Shown here: piece after piece, positions 1 to 10,995 of the stretch
Position numbering within the stretch: the first letter of the stretch is position 1
Layout of the letters: each line of letters starts with the position of its first letter
DNA from: Camillea tinctor
Lineage: Eukaryota > Ascomycota > Sordariomycetes > Xylariales > Xylariaceae
Assembly: GCA_022578605.1 (NCBI GenBank)
Contig: MU394173.1
Coordinates: 1 to 45,453, forward strand
Reading direction: 5' to 3'
DNA: 45,453 nt
Position numbers and translations under genes: made by a program
Notes under the pieces: model-generated
The model's input: the letters and a program-made list of their open reading frames with translations, nothing else
Databases searched by the model: none
Told to the model about the DNA's origin: nothing

Positions 1-93
1 ACCCACTTTGCCAAGAAATCTCCCTTAACGATAATCTCTCCATAACGATACGAAGTGTGTGTTTTTTCATATCGTTATGGAGAGGGTTTACTG
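1..93. mobile_element. Probable terminal part of a pogo/Fot1-like DNA transposon
   Basis: Bases 36-50 (CTCTCCATAACGATA) and 70-84 form a perfect 15-bp inverted repeat around a 19-nt loop, and a further TAACGATA lies at about 27-34. Read outward, the right side runs TATCGTTATGGAGAGGGTTT and ends ACTG at 93, followed by TA at 94-95. From memory, pogo/Fot1 family termini often begin CAGT, then an AACCTCT-like stretch and ATAACGA, next to a TA target duplication, so this looks like one element end. The other end and any transposase lie outside the window. It could also be a solo hairpin repeat. Confidence 0.35.
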
Positions 94-436
94 TAGAATC
101 GAACCCGAGAAAAACACCCCAGGTACCGCACTCATATCCGTAGATCAGATGACACTTGCGGTCAGGATGTCAACTTCTGTGGGGGATACACGAGCCCCAA
201 GATTTTGTCTAGGCCTGTACTAGAAATAAGACCCGCAGTCTACCTTGGCAGATATAGCTATGACATGGACTGGGAATCCTGCTGGAGCTATCACGGGATA
301 ATGTGAGCTACCAGTTGTAGTTTAAAAAGATCGGTGCTGCCACATGGTCTTATGAGAGAACTTCAGTGGTGGTGTTCTCTCTGACCATTGGACCATTCGT
401 TTTGGGTTACTCTTTTATCAAACGAAGGCAGACGAC

Positions 437-2098
437 ATGAAGTCTCTCGCTGCTCTGTACTCGCTTCTCGCGGTGCCGGCTTGCGCATCCTGGCTCCCTC
501 CCTCGCCTGATCTACCCCGGAATCCTGCGCCGCGAGCAGTGCAAGAGCGAGTTTACCGCGGAACTGATAATTCGACGGGCCAATGGCCGTATGGTCCTTT
601 CAAAACCCAAGGTAGAGATGTGGTAAACAGTCGCGGTGATGTTGTTCACTGGGCAGGAGTCAATTGGCCTATGAGTGGTATGTAGTGGCTATTCTAGACT
701 TGTAAAAAGAATACTATTTTGCAGAGGCTTACCTTATATCCTAGGTGAGACTATGATCCCAGAGGGTCTGGAGTGGAAGTCCGCTTCGGATATTCTAGAT
801 GATATTACCAGCGTTGGCTTCAACTATGTTCGCATGTAAGAGCAAGCTTCCTTACGCCCTTTGCACTGTGTCATCCTCTAAACTGATTTTTAGGGGATAC
901 GCGATCCAAATGATCGATGAAATTTACGACCGTGACGGCGCACATGTTCCCTTAGAAGAGGCACTTGTTGCCGCCATGGGCACCGAGAATGGCACGAAGG
1001 CGGCCTCTGAGATCGTTGCTAAGAACCCGGGCTGGACGCGCGAGACAACGCGCTTTGAGATCTGGTCCGATATTGCGCGCGCGGCGCAAGAAAAGGGCGT
1101 CTTCAGTAAGTAGTAATTCCCAGGGGCTATTTGTTTCCCCCTTTTAGCTATGCGCCTAAGTTTTGATTCCGGAAGCACAATGTATATGGCAACTACTGAC
1201 TGGCGATATTGTAGTCCACCCGGATGTACACGTGGGAAAAGCTCAGTGGTGCTGTAGCCACACGGACGGCAATGCCTGGTTCGACGACATCAACTTCAGC
1301 GCCGCGAATTGGCGCCGCGGGCTCGCGTACGTGGCGACCTGGGCGAAGAGCCACCCGAACATCGTGTCCATGTCGCTGCGCAACGAGCTGCGCGAGTCAT
1401 GGAACCGCACAGACCTGTACTACAACTGGCAGACGCTGGTGGGCAACATGACGGCCGGCGCGACCGCAATCCACGACGCGAATCCAGACCTGCTAATCAC
1501 CTGGTCCGGCATGCAGTACGACCAGGACCTGTCGGCGCTGACGACGCGCAAGAACATCCTCACGGCGCCCTGCTACAAGTGCACCGCCATCCGCGACGCG
1601 CACCGCCGCGAGCCCGTCTACTTCGACCTCGACAGCTACCCCTTCGCCGACAAGATCGTCTGGGAGCTGCACCTGTACTCGGGCAGCGAGGACATGGACA
1701 CGGGCACGTGCGAGGTCATCGAGGCGGGCCTGTACCGCAGCGGCTTCAACGCGCTCGGCATCGAGCCCCCCGCGCCGGGGTGCGCTATCCTCGGCGGGGA
1801 CTGCCCGCCGCCCCAGCGCCTGACGCCGGTTGTCTTCTCCGAGTTTGGAAACGCCCAGGACGCTTCGCTGTACAACAGCACCCTGCAGAACTGCATCCGT
1901 GGCTTCACCCTCAAGCACGGCGTCAGCTGGATGATGTGGAGCCTCGCTGGAAGCTATCGCGTGCGCCAGGGCGGCCAGGGCGTGGCGGATACTTGGGGCT
2001 TGACGAACTTTGAGTGGACTGGCTGGAGGGATCCGGAGACCATCGAGAATTACTGGAAGCCTTGGGTTGAGGCTTCGAACGTGACGAGGAAGGCGTAG
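437..2098 (+). CDS. Secreted glycoside hydrolase family 5 (cellulase-like) enzyme, four exons
   Basis: Exons 437-677, 745-835, 894-1105 and 1215-2098 join in frame to 475 residues; introns are 67, 58 and 109 nt with GT-AG ends. Residues 1-18 form a signal peptide, so the enzyme is probably exported to act on plant or fungal beta-glucans. GH5 marks are a VNW motif near 75-77, VHPDVHVGKAQWCCS around the exon 4 start, the acid/base in SLRNELRE (N238-E239), the H-x-Y segment VWELHLYS (H334) and the nucleophile in VVFSEFG (E391). The SLRNELR and KAQWCCS blocks resemble the plant-type GH5_11-like cellulase branch as I remember it; substrate and subfamily are not settled. Several N-glycosylation sequons are present. 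The joint at 1105/1215 was chosen because it alone keeps the family-like VFIHPDVHV frame. The gene is complete, and its last exon is much more GC-rich than its flanks. Confidence 0.88.
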
Positions 2099-3395
2099 GG
2101 TTTGGTGGCGGGAGTGTTGGATACATACTTGTAGGTTTAGCTAGATACGCAACTACCAGGTATATAATTGATTATCACATTACATTTGTTATTCGATGTT
2201 GTTCATGTCGTGACATACGACCATAAAATACCCGTTTTTGGCTCATGGTTCTTTGGTAAGTAACTATAGAAGCATCACAGCCCCCCTCCTTTTCTGCATT
2301 ATGGTGTTGGGTGTTGGATGTAGGTTTGTACGAATGAGCTGGGCTTTGTGCATCTACTTTGATGAACAAGATGCATGTGACTCAGAGGCATGTAAATAAC
2401 ATAGCGGCATCTGTCTTTGTTGGTGTCGTTGCACCTTGGTACGCAGTCAAGCTCGTCCCATGTGATCCCACCCGATGTTCTCTAAGGTGATATCCACCGG
2501 AAAGGAAAAGAGTGTGTACCTACCTACGTTGATCTGCTATTGGTATATAGCCTATGTATACGCTGGTGAGCAAGTTCAATTGCGTTTAATAGTTGCAAGT
2601 AATCAAAAGCTAGGCTGGGAATTCAGACCTGAACCCCCTAACCTAATATCAACCCAAAGTCTCCAAACCCAGTTACAGCCACACCATAACGTCAGAAGGA
2701 AGAGGGGATTTCAAGAAAAATAAAATAAAATAATCCAAGCTGCTGTATTTCGCACAGCATCGTCTCTGATAACGGACGAGTTGATATGAACATTATGTTT
2801 TTGTTTCTTTCTTCCGTGTAAATACCTATTATTATACGTGTGTGGGTAAATTTCCTTTTCCTACCATGCGTAGTATACAATGAATATAATGGAACTGCAT
2901 ATGTATCTATATACTGGCAGGTCCTGCGAAGGCAGGCAAAATGATAGTTATCCTGCGTTCGTGTCTCCCATCTGTTTCAGCCTTCCGACGTGTACTCGTA
3001 TTACGTAGGGCTGATCTCCAAGTGCCAGAGGTCCCGATCCCCGAAGCCCATCTCTTTCCCGCAGTTGTACAGGGCGTTTCCCCTTTCTGCTGTGCGTGTA
3101 ACAGCCAGTGGTATTGTATATTAATAAAAGTAGAATCGGGGAACCCTTTCCCTTTGCTGAGTAGGGCGATTGGGGCGGAGTGCCGGCAGTATACATAAAG
3201 ATCCAAATTAACCAGGCGTTGCGTTCCCAAGACTCTATTATGCCCTCCCTTAAAACGCCGCCGCATGCAATTTTCGGAATGCCTGCTTTCCTTGAACTAC
3301 CATAGCACAATCTTCCAGACTTCCCGGCCTGCATCGGGCCCCATCGTGGTAGGGCGGGTACGCGCCAGGAGCTACATCGTATATATGACGTATTT
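2099..3395. other. Intergenic region, no supported gene
   Basis: Tail-to-tail space between the GH5 gene and the small membrane-protein gene on the minus strand. It should hold both 3' ends. Short open frames on both strands have no convincing codon bias, splice logic or recognisable motif. I see no RNA gene or repeat. Confidence 0.5.
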
Positions 3396-4086
3396 TTATA
3401 ATCGGATGTACAGGTCCATGCACTCGATTCGCCATTCCCGCTTCCCAAGCAGGCTCCGCAGCCATTCAATCCCAATTCCCGTCCATTCGGCCTTCCTCCT
3501 AGCAAGTTCCTCGGCGGCGGCACCGGCCAGGGCGCTCGCAGTGGTGTTGAGCATCTCGAGGGCGGTGGCGTTGAAACTGTCGAGAGCCGGATCGGGGAGG
3601 CCGGCGGCGCCCGTCATGGAGGTTATGGTCGCATTGCCGTCCGAGGAAAACGACGTGGGCGGATATAGGTAGACAGGCGTCGAGGGTCGCGGCGCAAACC
3701 AGTTGCTATTAAAATCGAAGAAACACCGGTCGGACCAATAGCACGAGGTGACGAAGAGGATGAGAAGCAGCACGGAACAATAGACACACGGCCGGTTTAG
3801 GAAGTAGGTGCACACGAAGAAGAGGAATATGAAGGCGGGCGAGGCATTGGTCGGGATGAAGAGCAGGGGAAGCCAGCTAACACATGTCTTGGTGTCAGTA
3901 TATCATTCATCATTCGGTGTCCGTGACAAAACGAGCAAACGAGCAAACGAGCACTTTGTCGCAAGCCCCCCGAACGGCGGGAGGCGAAAAAACGGATGCG
4001 GTCTGGTCTGGGTGGGTATCCCTTTTTTTCCCTCTCCTCGGGAAAAAGAAATGTAAAGACTAAACTCACCTCCGTAAGCAGAACAT
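3396..4086 (-). CDS. Small predicted membrane protein, two exons with a 17-nt first exon
   Basis: On the minus strand an ATG at 4086 in good context (CGCC-ATG) opens a 17-nt exon (4086-4070), followed by a GTGAGT donor, a 193-nt intron with an ACTGAC branch point, a TTAG acceptor and exon 3876-3396. The split AGC codon joins exactly in frame to give 165 residues. The N-terminus is very hydrophobic: two candidate helices lie at about 19-31 and 37-50, with cysteines at 28, 36, 39 and 51. A Pro/Ser/Thr-rich part follows with NAT and NTT sequons, then an Ala-rich, probably helical C-terminal half rich in charged residues. This suggests a small membrane protein with a glycosylated outer part. It reminds me of a conserved hypothetical ascomycete family with no known role. 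A function cannot be assigned. Confidence 0.65.
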
Positions 4087-5090
4087 GGCGATAGTTTGGT
4101 CCTATGCTGGTGATATATATTTTTTTCTCTTTCCTTCACTGACACGGATAATGAGGGAATGCGAAAAGGAAATGTTGGCGTTTTCGGCGGAGATGATTCT
4201 CCTGGCGAACCAAATCAAGGAAAAACGATCGGCTGCGAGGCCAGGACAGCTAAGGGCAGGGCGCCAGAGTGATGGATACAGGCAATCCTTTTGTCCGAGT
4301 TGAACAGTAATATAGCCTGAGGAGCATGTAATGAAGCGAAGTAACGAGAGTGCAAATGAGTTAAAGGCGTGTAAGTAATAAGTCTGTCGGGAGATAGGTA
4401 TTATCGGTGATAGGTAAAGAGAGAGAATGCATGGTATCACGGGTGTAAGCGTAAAGTGAACAAAGAGTATGTAACCTATGTACTATGTAGGTATGGATCG
4501 GTCAGTGCCTCCCTAGATTTACACTAGTAGGAACCTTTTTTTTTCCTCCTGGTTTTTAGTCTGCTGTCGTCACAGTCGGCATACGCAGTGCTTATTACAG
4601 CGTAGTGCGACTCTGGGAGTTGCAGAATAGGTGACCTAATGTAGATGGGTACGGAGTACATCGTTACACACCATAAGATGTAGTTAATTGCTTGTACATA
4701 CATACATTGCCTAGGCTAGCTTCCCGGTAACTTTATTAACCTAGAGTTTGCTTTATGAGGTCTCCAGTGAATTGAGGAAGGCGCATTCCCTAATTGATTT
4801 ATTGTATGTACACTATTGTACATACCTAACCTAGGTACATCTGTACATGGTACTAAGTAGGCATCTAGACACCTAGATGTACATAGGCACCTATATAGTA
4901 GGTATGTACTGCCTACATAGTACCTACCCTAATGCCTTAGGTTACCTACATAGTACTATCTTGCGCCGTTTCCCTCACGTGTAGTGTATTATTGTAACCT
5001 AGTGTATTATGGAGGCAGCTACAACCTTAGCCTAACTTACCTACTTGCCCATCAACTACCGTTATAGCGATAGATAGGTAGGCTTAACTC
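4087..5090. other. Divergent intergenic region rich in TACCTA/TAGGTA palindromes
   Basis: Lies between the divergent membrane-protein and Edc4-like genes. From about 4,440, and densest at 4,780-5,080, the sequence is full of short words such as TAGGTA, TACCTA, GTACAT and CTAGG that form many small inverted repeats, for example CATCTAG / CTAGATG around 4,862-4,879. No open frame is convincing. Such words are common in intergenic DNA of some Sordariomycetes (from memory), so they may be background composition rather than regulatory sites. Confidence 0.5.
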
Positions 5091-6132
5091 CGAGCACACA
5101 GACCTTCTACCCTTTCCTCCTCCCCCCACAATCTCTTGTCGTCTTATCCAATCTGGCCGCCAGCTCACACATGCATGAGTATGAACGCCCAACCGGACAA
5201 GACGAATCATCACATTTGATTCCTTACTACTTTTTCTACCTTTTTCCCTCTAGTCGTGGCGTTGGCGCCTAAGAAATTAATCTTTTTTTCTTATTCCCCC
5301 CTCTTCATTCTTCGATTGACGTTCATCACTTTTGCCTCGCAGTACTAAGTTTACGGAGACGATATTACTTTTCTTTGACACCGACGACGACTTTATCCAA
5401 TAAGTCTCATCTTACTCATCGTCAATTTACTACCTAGGCAACTATATCTACACTAGTAAGTGTAGTGAATGTTTCTGTCCAGTTAAAGGGACCCTGCACT
5501 GCGCAAACACCCACTACCCAGCCAACGACTATCAGCACCGAAACTTCACGATCCACCACTACTTTTACCACTACTGCTTTTTTCGGGCGCATTCGGCTAC
5601 GTTTAGTTAATTACGGAATCCAGGTGGACCTTACGGGGTCTTTTTTCTTTCTTTCGATCTTACTTTTTTACCTGAATTGACCTGACCTGACCTGACCCGG
5701 CCTGACCTATTTAATTTTTGGCGAGGCTGGAAATTTCGCGTATCAGATTTGGGGAGACATCACCATTACTATTTTTTTTGAGCATTTCTCAAGATAACAG
5801 AGAAGAAAAAAAAATAGTAAAAAAGGACATCTCATCCTTCTTTTTCTTCCTTTCATAACCCCCTACCTTATTACCTGATTACTTTATCCTTTCATCAACT
5901 ATCTTATTTTCTTCCTCCATCTCTTCACTTCTTCCTTTCCCAACACCAAACAACATTTATACCCTTTTTTGCCTCGTTTGGATGCGAAGCGTCTGTTTGC
6001 GCTGGTAAACCAACCCAAACGGAACTCCGAACCCACTTCCACGAGTCAATCATCTGTAACGTGCTTCGTCGGTAACAGCTCCACGTTACTGCATGTGGGA
6101 CAGCTCGCCATCGGACATTCTCAATCGACACC
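5091..6132 (+). promoter_or_regulatory. Promoter and long pyrimidine-rich leader of the Edc4-like gene
   Basis: This stretch before the Edc4-like ATG is C/T-rich on the + strand (about 5,100-5,340 and 5,820-5,945), as is usual for strong promoters and leaders in filamentous fungi. It includes a run of CTGAC/CTGACC pentamer-like repeats at about 5,675-5,708 and an A/T-rich stretch at 5,768-5,825. The start region reads GACACC-ATG-GCG, a good initiation context. I cannot place the transcription start, and a 5' UTR intron is possible. Confidence 0.4.
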
Positions 6133-9100
6133 ATGGCGAGCTATAACCCACCCATTGGAAACGACCCTAACGGTTCCCTACAGGCTATGTATGCCCGTTT
6201 GCAGGCCGCCCGCGCTGCCCAGGATGAAAATTCCGAAGCTGCCCAGGACCCCTACTCCAGATTCAACTACAACCAAGCCAACAATTCTCAGGCTTATTAT
6301 GGTCAGTCTGCTGCTGATTCGCCTGTCCCTGGTCTAGACGACTTTCCTCCGCCTGCACCAAGTCCTCCCAGCTCTTTTGGCCATTCGCACCACCCGCCTG
6401 GTCTCGCCGCGAATATCGCTCCTATCGGAACCATGCCTTCCAATGCAGCCAACAAGGCTGATCAGAGCACCAATCTGCTCAATCTCCTCAAGTTCGGCGG
6501 TACCCAGGCCCAGAGCCACCAGAGCCACCAGAGCCCCCAGAGTCTCCAGAGTTTCCAGCATTCCCAGTCAAACCCTCAGCCAAATCCTCAGAGCTCCCCC
6601 TCAGCTTCGGGGTACACCCAAGCTTCCTCGTTCGACCACTCCCCGCGTGTGACTCAAACCCTCAATCAGCCTCCCATCCACGCTCCCGTTCCCATGCCAG
6701 CCGATCCTCAAGGTCTGCTTGCCACTCTTATGAAGGGTCCCATGCAGAACGACGCTTCGGCCCCGCGGGTAGAGCCCCAGTCCAATACTCATCGGGATCC
6801 TACTACGTGGAATGCTGGTCCCCCGCCTGCGAACACCCAAGCCTATCTTCTCAATCTGTTGCACCGCCCCAAGCCTGCCCAGAACGACCAGCCTGGCACC
6901 AGTGAAGCCCCCCAACCGACCACTCTGACCCCGCAGTCGGCCAACGGTTCTGCTGTGGATCATGCCAGGGATTACAGCTTCAAGCAGGCGCTCGCCGAGA
7001 GCAATTCGCTGGAGAACACGCCTCTTTCCCTGAAATACGGCTCGCAGGAACATATCGAGTCGCCTTCGGCCAAGTTGGAGTACCACTCGTCTACCTCGCA
7101 GATCTCTCAGCATGACAGTCTTCGTAGAGCCACCAGGTTCGACTATACTAGTCCATTTGACGAATTCGCTACTGCTGGCCCGCACAACAAGACCTCCAAG
7201 TCCTCAACTCCGGGCAACTCGGCCCCCATCTCCCAGATGCCTACCGAGCTCCCTGCAGGTACCGCTTTCAAGATCATGAAGAAGACTCCTAGCACGACCT
7301 CCTCTCCTGGCCTGCTCGCGGAGCAGAAGCGGTTTTCCAGGCAGCATAGCCCGATCACGAGCCCCGAACATGCTTTGCGGAAGGCGGATGGATCTCCGTT
7401 TAGATCTGAACCGGCTCGAGAGTTCTCACCTAATGTCGTCGCCGCCTCTGCTAACGGCACGCACGGCACGCACGGCAAGGAGACTGTTTCCGAGGCAATT
7501 TCTGATCTCGCCGAAAAAGCCAATTTGGAAGCCCAAGAAGCTATTGCGCGAGCTGAACAGGAAGAGGTACGCAATAGAATTGTTGGTGACCTAGAGAAGA
7601 TGATGAGAGCCAGAACTGACGCCGAATTCCAGGAAGCGGCACAGGCAGCGGCCAGGGACGTCAAAATCGAGCTCGACAAGAAGGAGAACAGCGGAGCTCT
7701 CGAGAACGAGTACCCAGCTGATGTCGCTCAGACCATCCGCGATATTGTTGAGGATGTTGCCCACGGGCCCGTTGCTGATAGTTGGGAGAGCGCCGAGGCT
7801 GAGGAAATTGTCGTCATTGAGGAGACACTTAACCCCATCAAGGTCTACAATTTCCCCATGAAACCTTGGATCTCGATTACCATGCAAGACACGGACGAGC
7901 CGCGGCCCCAATTCCGCGATGAGGTTATCCTTGACATTGCCAGGTTGAAGAAAGAGTTTGACCAGATTGACCGGAACCTGGTGGCTGCCACTGAGTTCTG
8001 TATGGTCTACGGCATGTCAAAGGCCGGTGGACTTCGTGTTATTCGTCAAGACGACGGTAAGGACGCTAAGCTCTTCACGGACACGAAGGACCGTATTTTC
8101 AACGTCGCTGTATCGTCTACCCCTCCCGATGCCAACACTACGCCGAAAGAATCTATTATTGGTACAGGCATCAGTGGAACTGTCTACTATGTGCAGATCA
8201 AGAGTGGCGACAAGGACCACCTAGAGGATGCGCACCCGGAACAGTACGGATTTGCTCTGCCTCCGATCGGCACTCAAGAAGGTGATGCTCCGGGTGGTGT
8301 GCTGAAGACTCGTGCAAGAACCTCGTCGGCCCACCCAGACTACTTTGCTGTTGGTCGTGGAAAGACAATCAGCATCGTTTGGCCGTCGTATGTGATGCAG
8401 AGAAATGTATTCAAGCCTGGCCACGACCGTGTCGTTGACACGGAAAAGCTTTCGAGAGAATGTGCTCTCCGTATTAATACCGGCAAGGCCGGAAAAGATT
8501 TCACCTTCAGCCAGGACGATACCACCATCGTATCACTGGACAAGTCGGGCCGTGTCAAGTTCTGGGATGTGCGAGACTTGACAGCACCCGACGAGGCCTC
8601 CGACCCACGCTTCCCGATGCCCGCCCACACGTCTCTCGAGGTAAAGGAGCCGTTGATGACACTGAATACTACTCCAGAGGGTGAGAAAGCGTGGCCCACC
8701 TCTGTGTTACTGCTGGATAAGCAACGGCCTTACCAGAAGCGTTGTGCATTGCGTTACATGATTGTCGGAATGAAACAGAATCACACCCTTCAGCTATGGG
8801 ATCTCGCCTTAGGTAAGCCCGTGCAGGAATTCAACCTGCCGCATACAAAGGAGTCGGATGCCGTGTGTAGCGTCACCTATCATCCGCCAACCGGCATGAT
8901 CGTAGTCGGACACCCTACCCGCAACTCGATCTATTTCCTCCACCTCTCGGCGCCGAAGTACACGATTAAGGGTCTGTCTCAAGTCGATTACATTCAGAAG
9001 CTAGTCGCCAAAGACTCGTCCATTCCGGAGCCCGAATCAACCGCAGTCATTAGTGGTGTACGCGAATACTCCTTTGCTAATAAGGGCGTGCTCCGGAGTT

Positions 9101-10995
9101 TGGACATCTTGGTGAACCCTACCACCTCATCTGATGGCGATGAACAGACTCTCTTCGAGCTGTATGCGATGCATTCCAAGGGTGTAACTGCCCTCTGGAT
9201 AAAACAAAATGAGCTGGGCTGGACCAAGGATAATAAGGTTATTCAAGGCGTCGATGCCACTGACGTTGGTCTTGTCAAGATCTCAAAACTTAAGGAGTTG
9301 CCAAGTGCTTTGGTTTCAGAGCTCCCAGTCTCCGAAGAGTCGGCTATGCCGATTCGAATTGCAACCCGGCCATCCGCATCCTCTAAAGAAGCCTCATCTC
9401 TCCCGGCCACGTCTCTCCCATCCGGCCCCGAGCAACAATCTAGGAAGGGAATTGAAAACGCTCACCTTCACGAGCGGAAGGAAGTCGATGCGCCAGTCAC
9501 TCCGATGAATCAGCTCGATAAGTCCGAGAAGAAAGCCCGGAAGAAGCGGGAGAAAGCGGCTGCAGCTGCCGAGAAACTGGCCGCCGAAAACAGTCAGTCG
9601 AATGGGAACTCGCATCCATCCAAAGCTTCGTCTTCAGCACAGCCGACAATGTCGGCAGAATCTATTCAGTCAGCCATCAAACAGATTTCGTCTGGCCTAA
9701 GTGAAAAATTGGGCACTGTGATCTCGAACGAATTCAGACAATACCAAGGCAAGGTTGAGACGGAGTTCCGCAAGAGCGGAGATGCTTTCTCCAAGAGTCA
9801 GCAGGATCTGCTTGCGTTGGTATCTTCGGTCTTGAATGACAATGTTCAGGCTGTGCTGTCCAGAATCATAAGCGACCAATTCGAAGCGAATGTCGTGCCA
9901 CATATGAACACGGCCATTACTAAAACCATTGAGAATCAGATCGACTCCAAGGTTGGAGGGAAGGTGTCGCACTCTGTCCAGAACCAGATGCAAAAGTCAC
10001 TCCCGAACGCTGTCCTCCAAGCCCTCCAGAGATCCGAGCTTCCTAAAGCGATCTCTGATAAGCTTGTGGAAGCAGTTTCACTAGACATGGAGGAGACTTT
10101 CCGTGAAACACTTCTCAACACTATCACGCCGGTCTTCAGCGAGATGGCCGCCCAAGCTTCCCGCTCGGCTTTGCAAGAAGTTCAGCAACGAACCACCAAG
10201 CACATTAATGAGCTTGAGCAGCGACACATCGCCGATAGTCGCAAGATTGACCAACTCACGGTGCTCGTAACTAAGCTCTCGGATACGGTCAACACTATGG
10301 CGTCAAATCAGGCTCAGCTCCAGGGTGAGCTGATTAAGATACAGCAACAGCTTGCCACCAGAGAGCAAATTCCTACCATACCGTCCCAGCCAACACAACG
10401 ATTGACCTACGATAGCCCAGCGGCAACATCGGCGAACCAATTGGTGCCATACCCAAGCGCTAACAACGCGGCCAGCAGAGACCCTGAAGTTCAGCATAAC
10501 ATCGTGAGCATTGCGAATCACATGTCAGTCGGTGACTTCGAGCCAGGGCTGGTCCGTTGGATTCAGCTATCACGGAAACAGGAAGTTTTCGAAGAATACC
10601 TCAGCAAATTCAACCCCCAGTTCATGCAGGATATGCCTGCGATTGTGACATTGTCGGTTGCATCCGTAATTTCCGAACAATTGGATGGCTCTGTGCTAAA
10701 GGAAAAGCTCGATTGGATCGAGACTGTGCTGAGAAGCTTAGAAGCTTCATTGTCACACATTACTGTATGTAACCAACTCGCGAAGTTTTCTCGCCGGACG
10801 CTAACAAGTAATTCACAGGATATCCAAGTTCGGGAGGTAATCCCGAGTATTATGGGAAATATCGGTTCGCGAATTGAGCAACTTTACATGCAGCAAGTGA
10901 GACGGCATTCGCACCATGACTCTCTACTGCAACGTCTAAACGATCTGGCTCTTATGGCCAGGCGAATCCGAGACGCTCTCAAACCCAGGTACTGA
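6133..10995 (+). CDS. EDC4: Edc4-like mRNA decapping scaffold (WD40 protein), one small 3' intron
   Basis: The product is about 1,602 residues after removing one intron at 10765-10818 (GTATGT donor, GCTAAC branch, CACAG acceptor). The N-terminal 570 residues are disordered, with a Gln/Ser/His repeat near 127-153, a LLNLLKFG-type motif near 117-124 and a similar AYLLNLLHRPK motif near 237. About 577-1040 match the Edc4 WD40-type region (KPWISITMQD, GLRVI, VKFWDVRDL, LQLWDLALGKP). A Lys/Ala-rich linker (KKARKKREKAAAAAEK, near 1132) is followed by coiled coil at about 1185-1420 and a helical C-terminal domain. Family knowledge: Edc4 proteins scaffold Dcp1/Dcp2 in cytoplasmic P-bodies, and the C-terminus drives self-association and targeting. 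The short leucine motifs could bind Dhh1 or Dcp partners; that is inference. The intron is 54 nt, has no stop and is in phase 0, so the reading frame is open through it. Confidence 0.88.
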   Translation: MASYNPPIGNDPNGSLQAMYARLQAARAAQDENSEAAQDPYSRFNYNQANNSQAYYGQSAADSPVPGLDDFPPPAPSPPSSFGHSHHPPGLAANIAPIGTMPSNAANKADQSTNLLNLLKFGGTQAQSHQSHQSPQSLQSFQHSQSNPQPNPQSSPSASGYTQASSFDHSPRVTQTLNQPPIHAPVPMPADPQGLLATLMKGPMQNDASAPRVEPQSNTHRDPTTWNAGPPPANTQAYLLNLLHRPKPAQNDQPGTSEAPQPTTLTPQSANGSAVDHARDYSFKQALAESNSLENTPLSLKYGSQEHIESPSAKLEYHSSTSQISQHDSLRRATRFDYTSPFDEFATAGPHNKTSKSSTPGNSAPISQMPTELPAGTAFKIMKKTPSTTSSPGLLAEQKRFSRQHSPITSPEHALRKADGSPFRSEPAREFSPNVVAASANGTHGTHGKETVSEAISDLAEKANLEAQEAIARAEQEEVRNRIVGDLEKMMRARTDAEFQEAAQAAARDVKIELDKKENSGALENEYPADVAQTIRDIVEDVAHGPVADSWESAEAEEIVVIEETLNPIKVYNFPMKPWISITMQDTDEPRPQFRDEVILDIARLKKEFDQIDRNLVAATEFCMVYGMSKAGGLRVIRQDDGKDAKLFTDTKDRIFNVAVSSTPPDANTTPKESIIGTGISGTVYYVQIKSGDKDHLEDAHPEQYGFALPPIGTQEGDAPGGVLKTRARTSSAHPDYFAVGRGKTISIVWPSYVMQRNVFKPGHDRVVDTEKLSRECALRINTGKAGKDFTFSQDDTTIVSLDKSGRVKFWDVRDLTAPDEASDPRFPMPAHTSLEVKEPLMTLNTTPEGEKAWPTSVLLLDKQRPYQKRCALRYMIVGMKQNHTLQLWDLALGKPVQEFNLPHTKESDAVCSVTYHPPTGMIVVGHPTRNSIYFLHLSAPKYTIKGLSQVDYIQKLVAKDSSIPEPESTAVISGVREYSFANKGVLRSLDILVNPTTSSDGDEQTLFELYAMHSKGVTALWIKQNELGWTKDNKVIQGVDATDVGLVKISKLKELPSALVSELPVSEESAMPIRIATRPSASSKEASSLPATSLPSGPEQQSRKGIENAHLHERKEVDAPVTPMNQLDKSEKKARKKREKAAAAAEKLAAENSQSNGNSHPSKASSSAQPTMSAESIQSAIKQISSGLSEKLGTVISNEFRQYQGKVETEFRKSGDAFSKSQQDLLALVSSVLNDNVQAVLSRIISDQFEANVVPHMNTAITKTIENQIDSKVGGKVSHSVQNQMQKSLPNAVLQALQRSELPKAISDKLVEAVSLDMEETFRETLLNTITPVFSEMAAQASRSALQEVQQRTTKHINELEQRHIADSRKIDQLTVLVTKLSDTVNTMASNQAQLQGELIKIQQQLATREQIPTIPSQPTQRLTYDSPAATSANQLVPYPSANNAASRDPEVQHNIVSIANHMSVGDFEPGLVRWIQLSRKQEVFEEYLSKFNPQFMQDMPAIVTLSVASVISEQLDGSVLKEKLDWIETVLRSLEASLSHITVCNQLAKFSRRTLTSNSQDIQVREVIPSIMGNIGSRIEQLYMQQVRRHSHHDSLLQRLNDLALMARRIRDALKPRY

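Noticed and set aside
1309..2013. Second long + strand frame and minus frames inside the GH5 gene
   Set aside because: Shadow frames caused by the high third-position GC of the GH5 exon; composition is Arg/Ala/Pro-rich with no motif.
2907..3523. Overlapping minus-strand open frames of 119 and 191 codons
   Set aside because: The larger one overlaps the supported membrane-protein exon in another frame, and neither has domain features or splice support.
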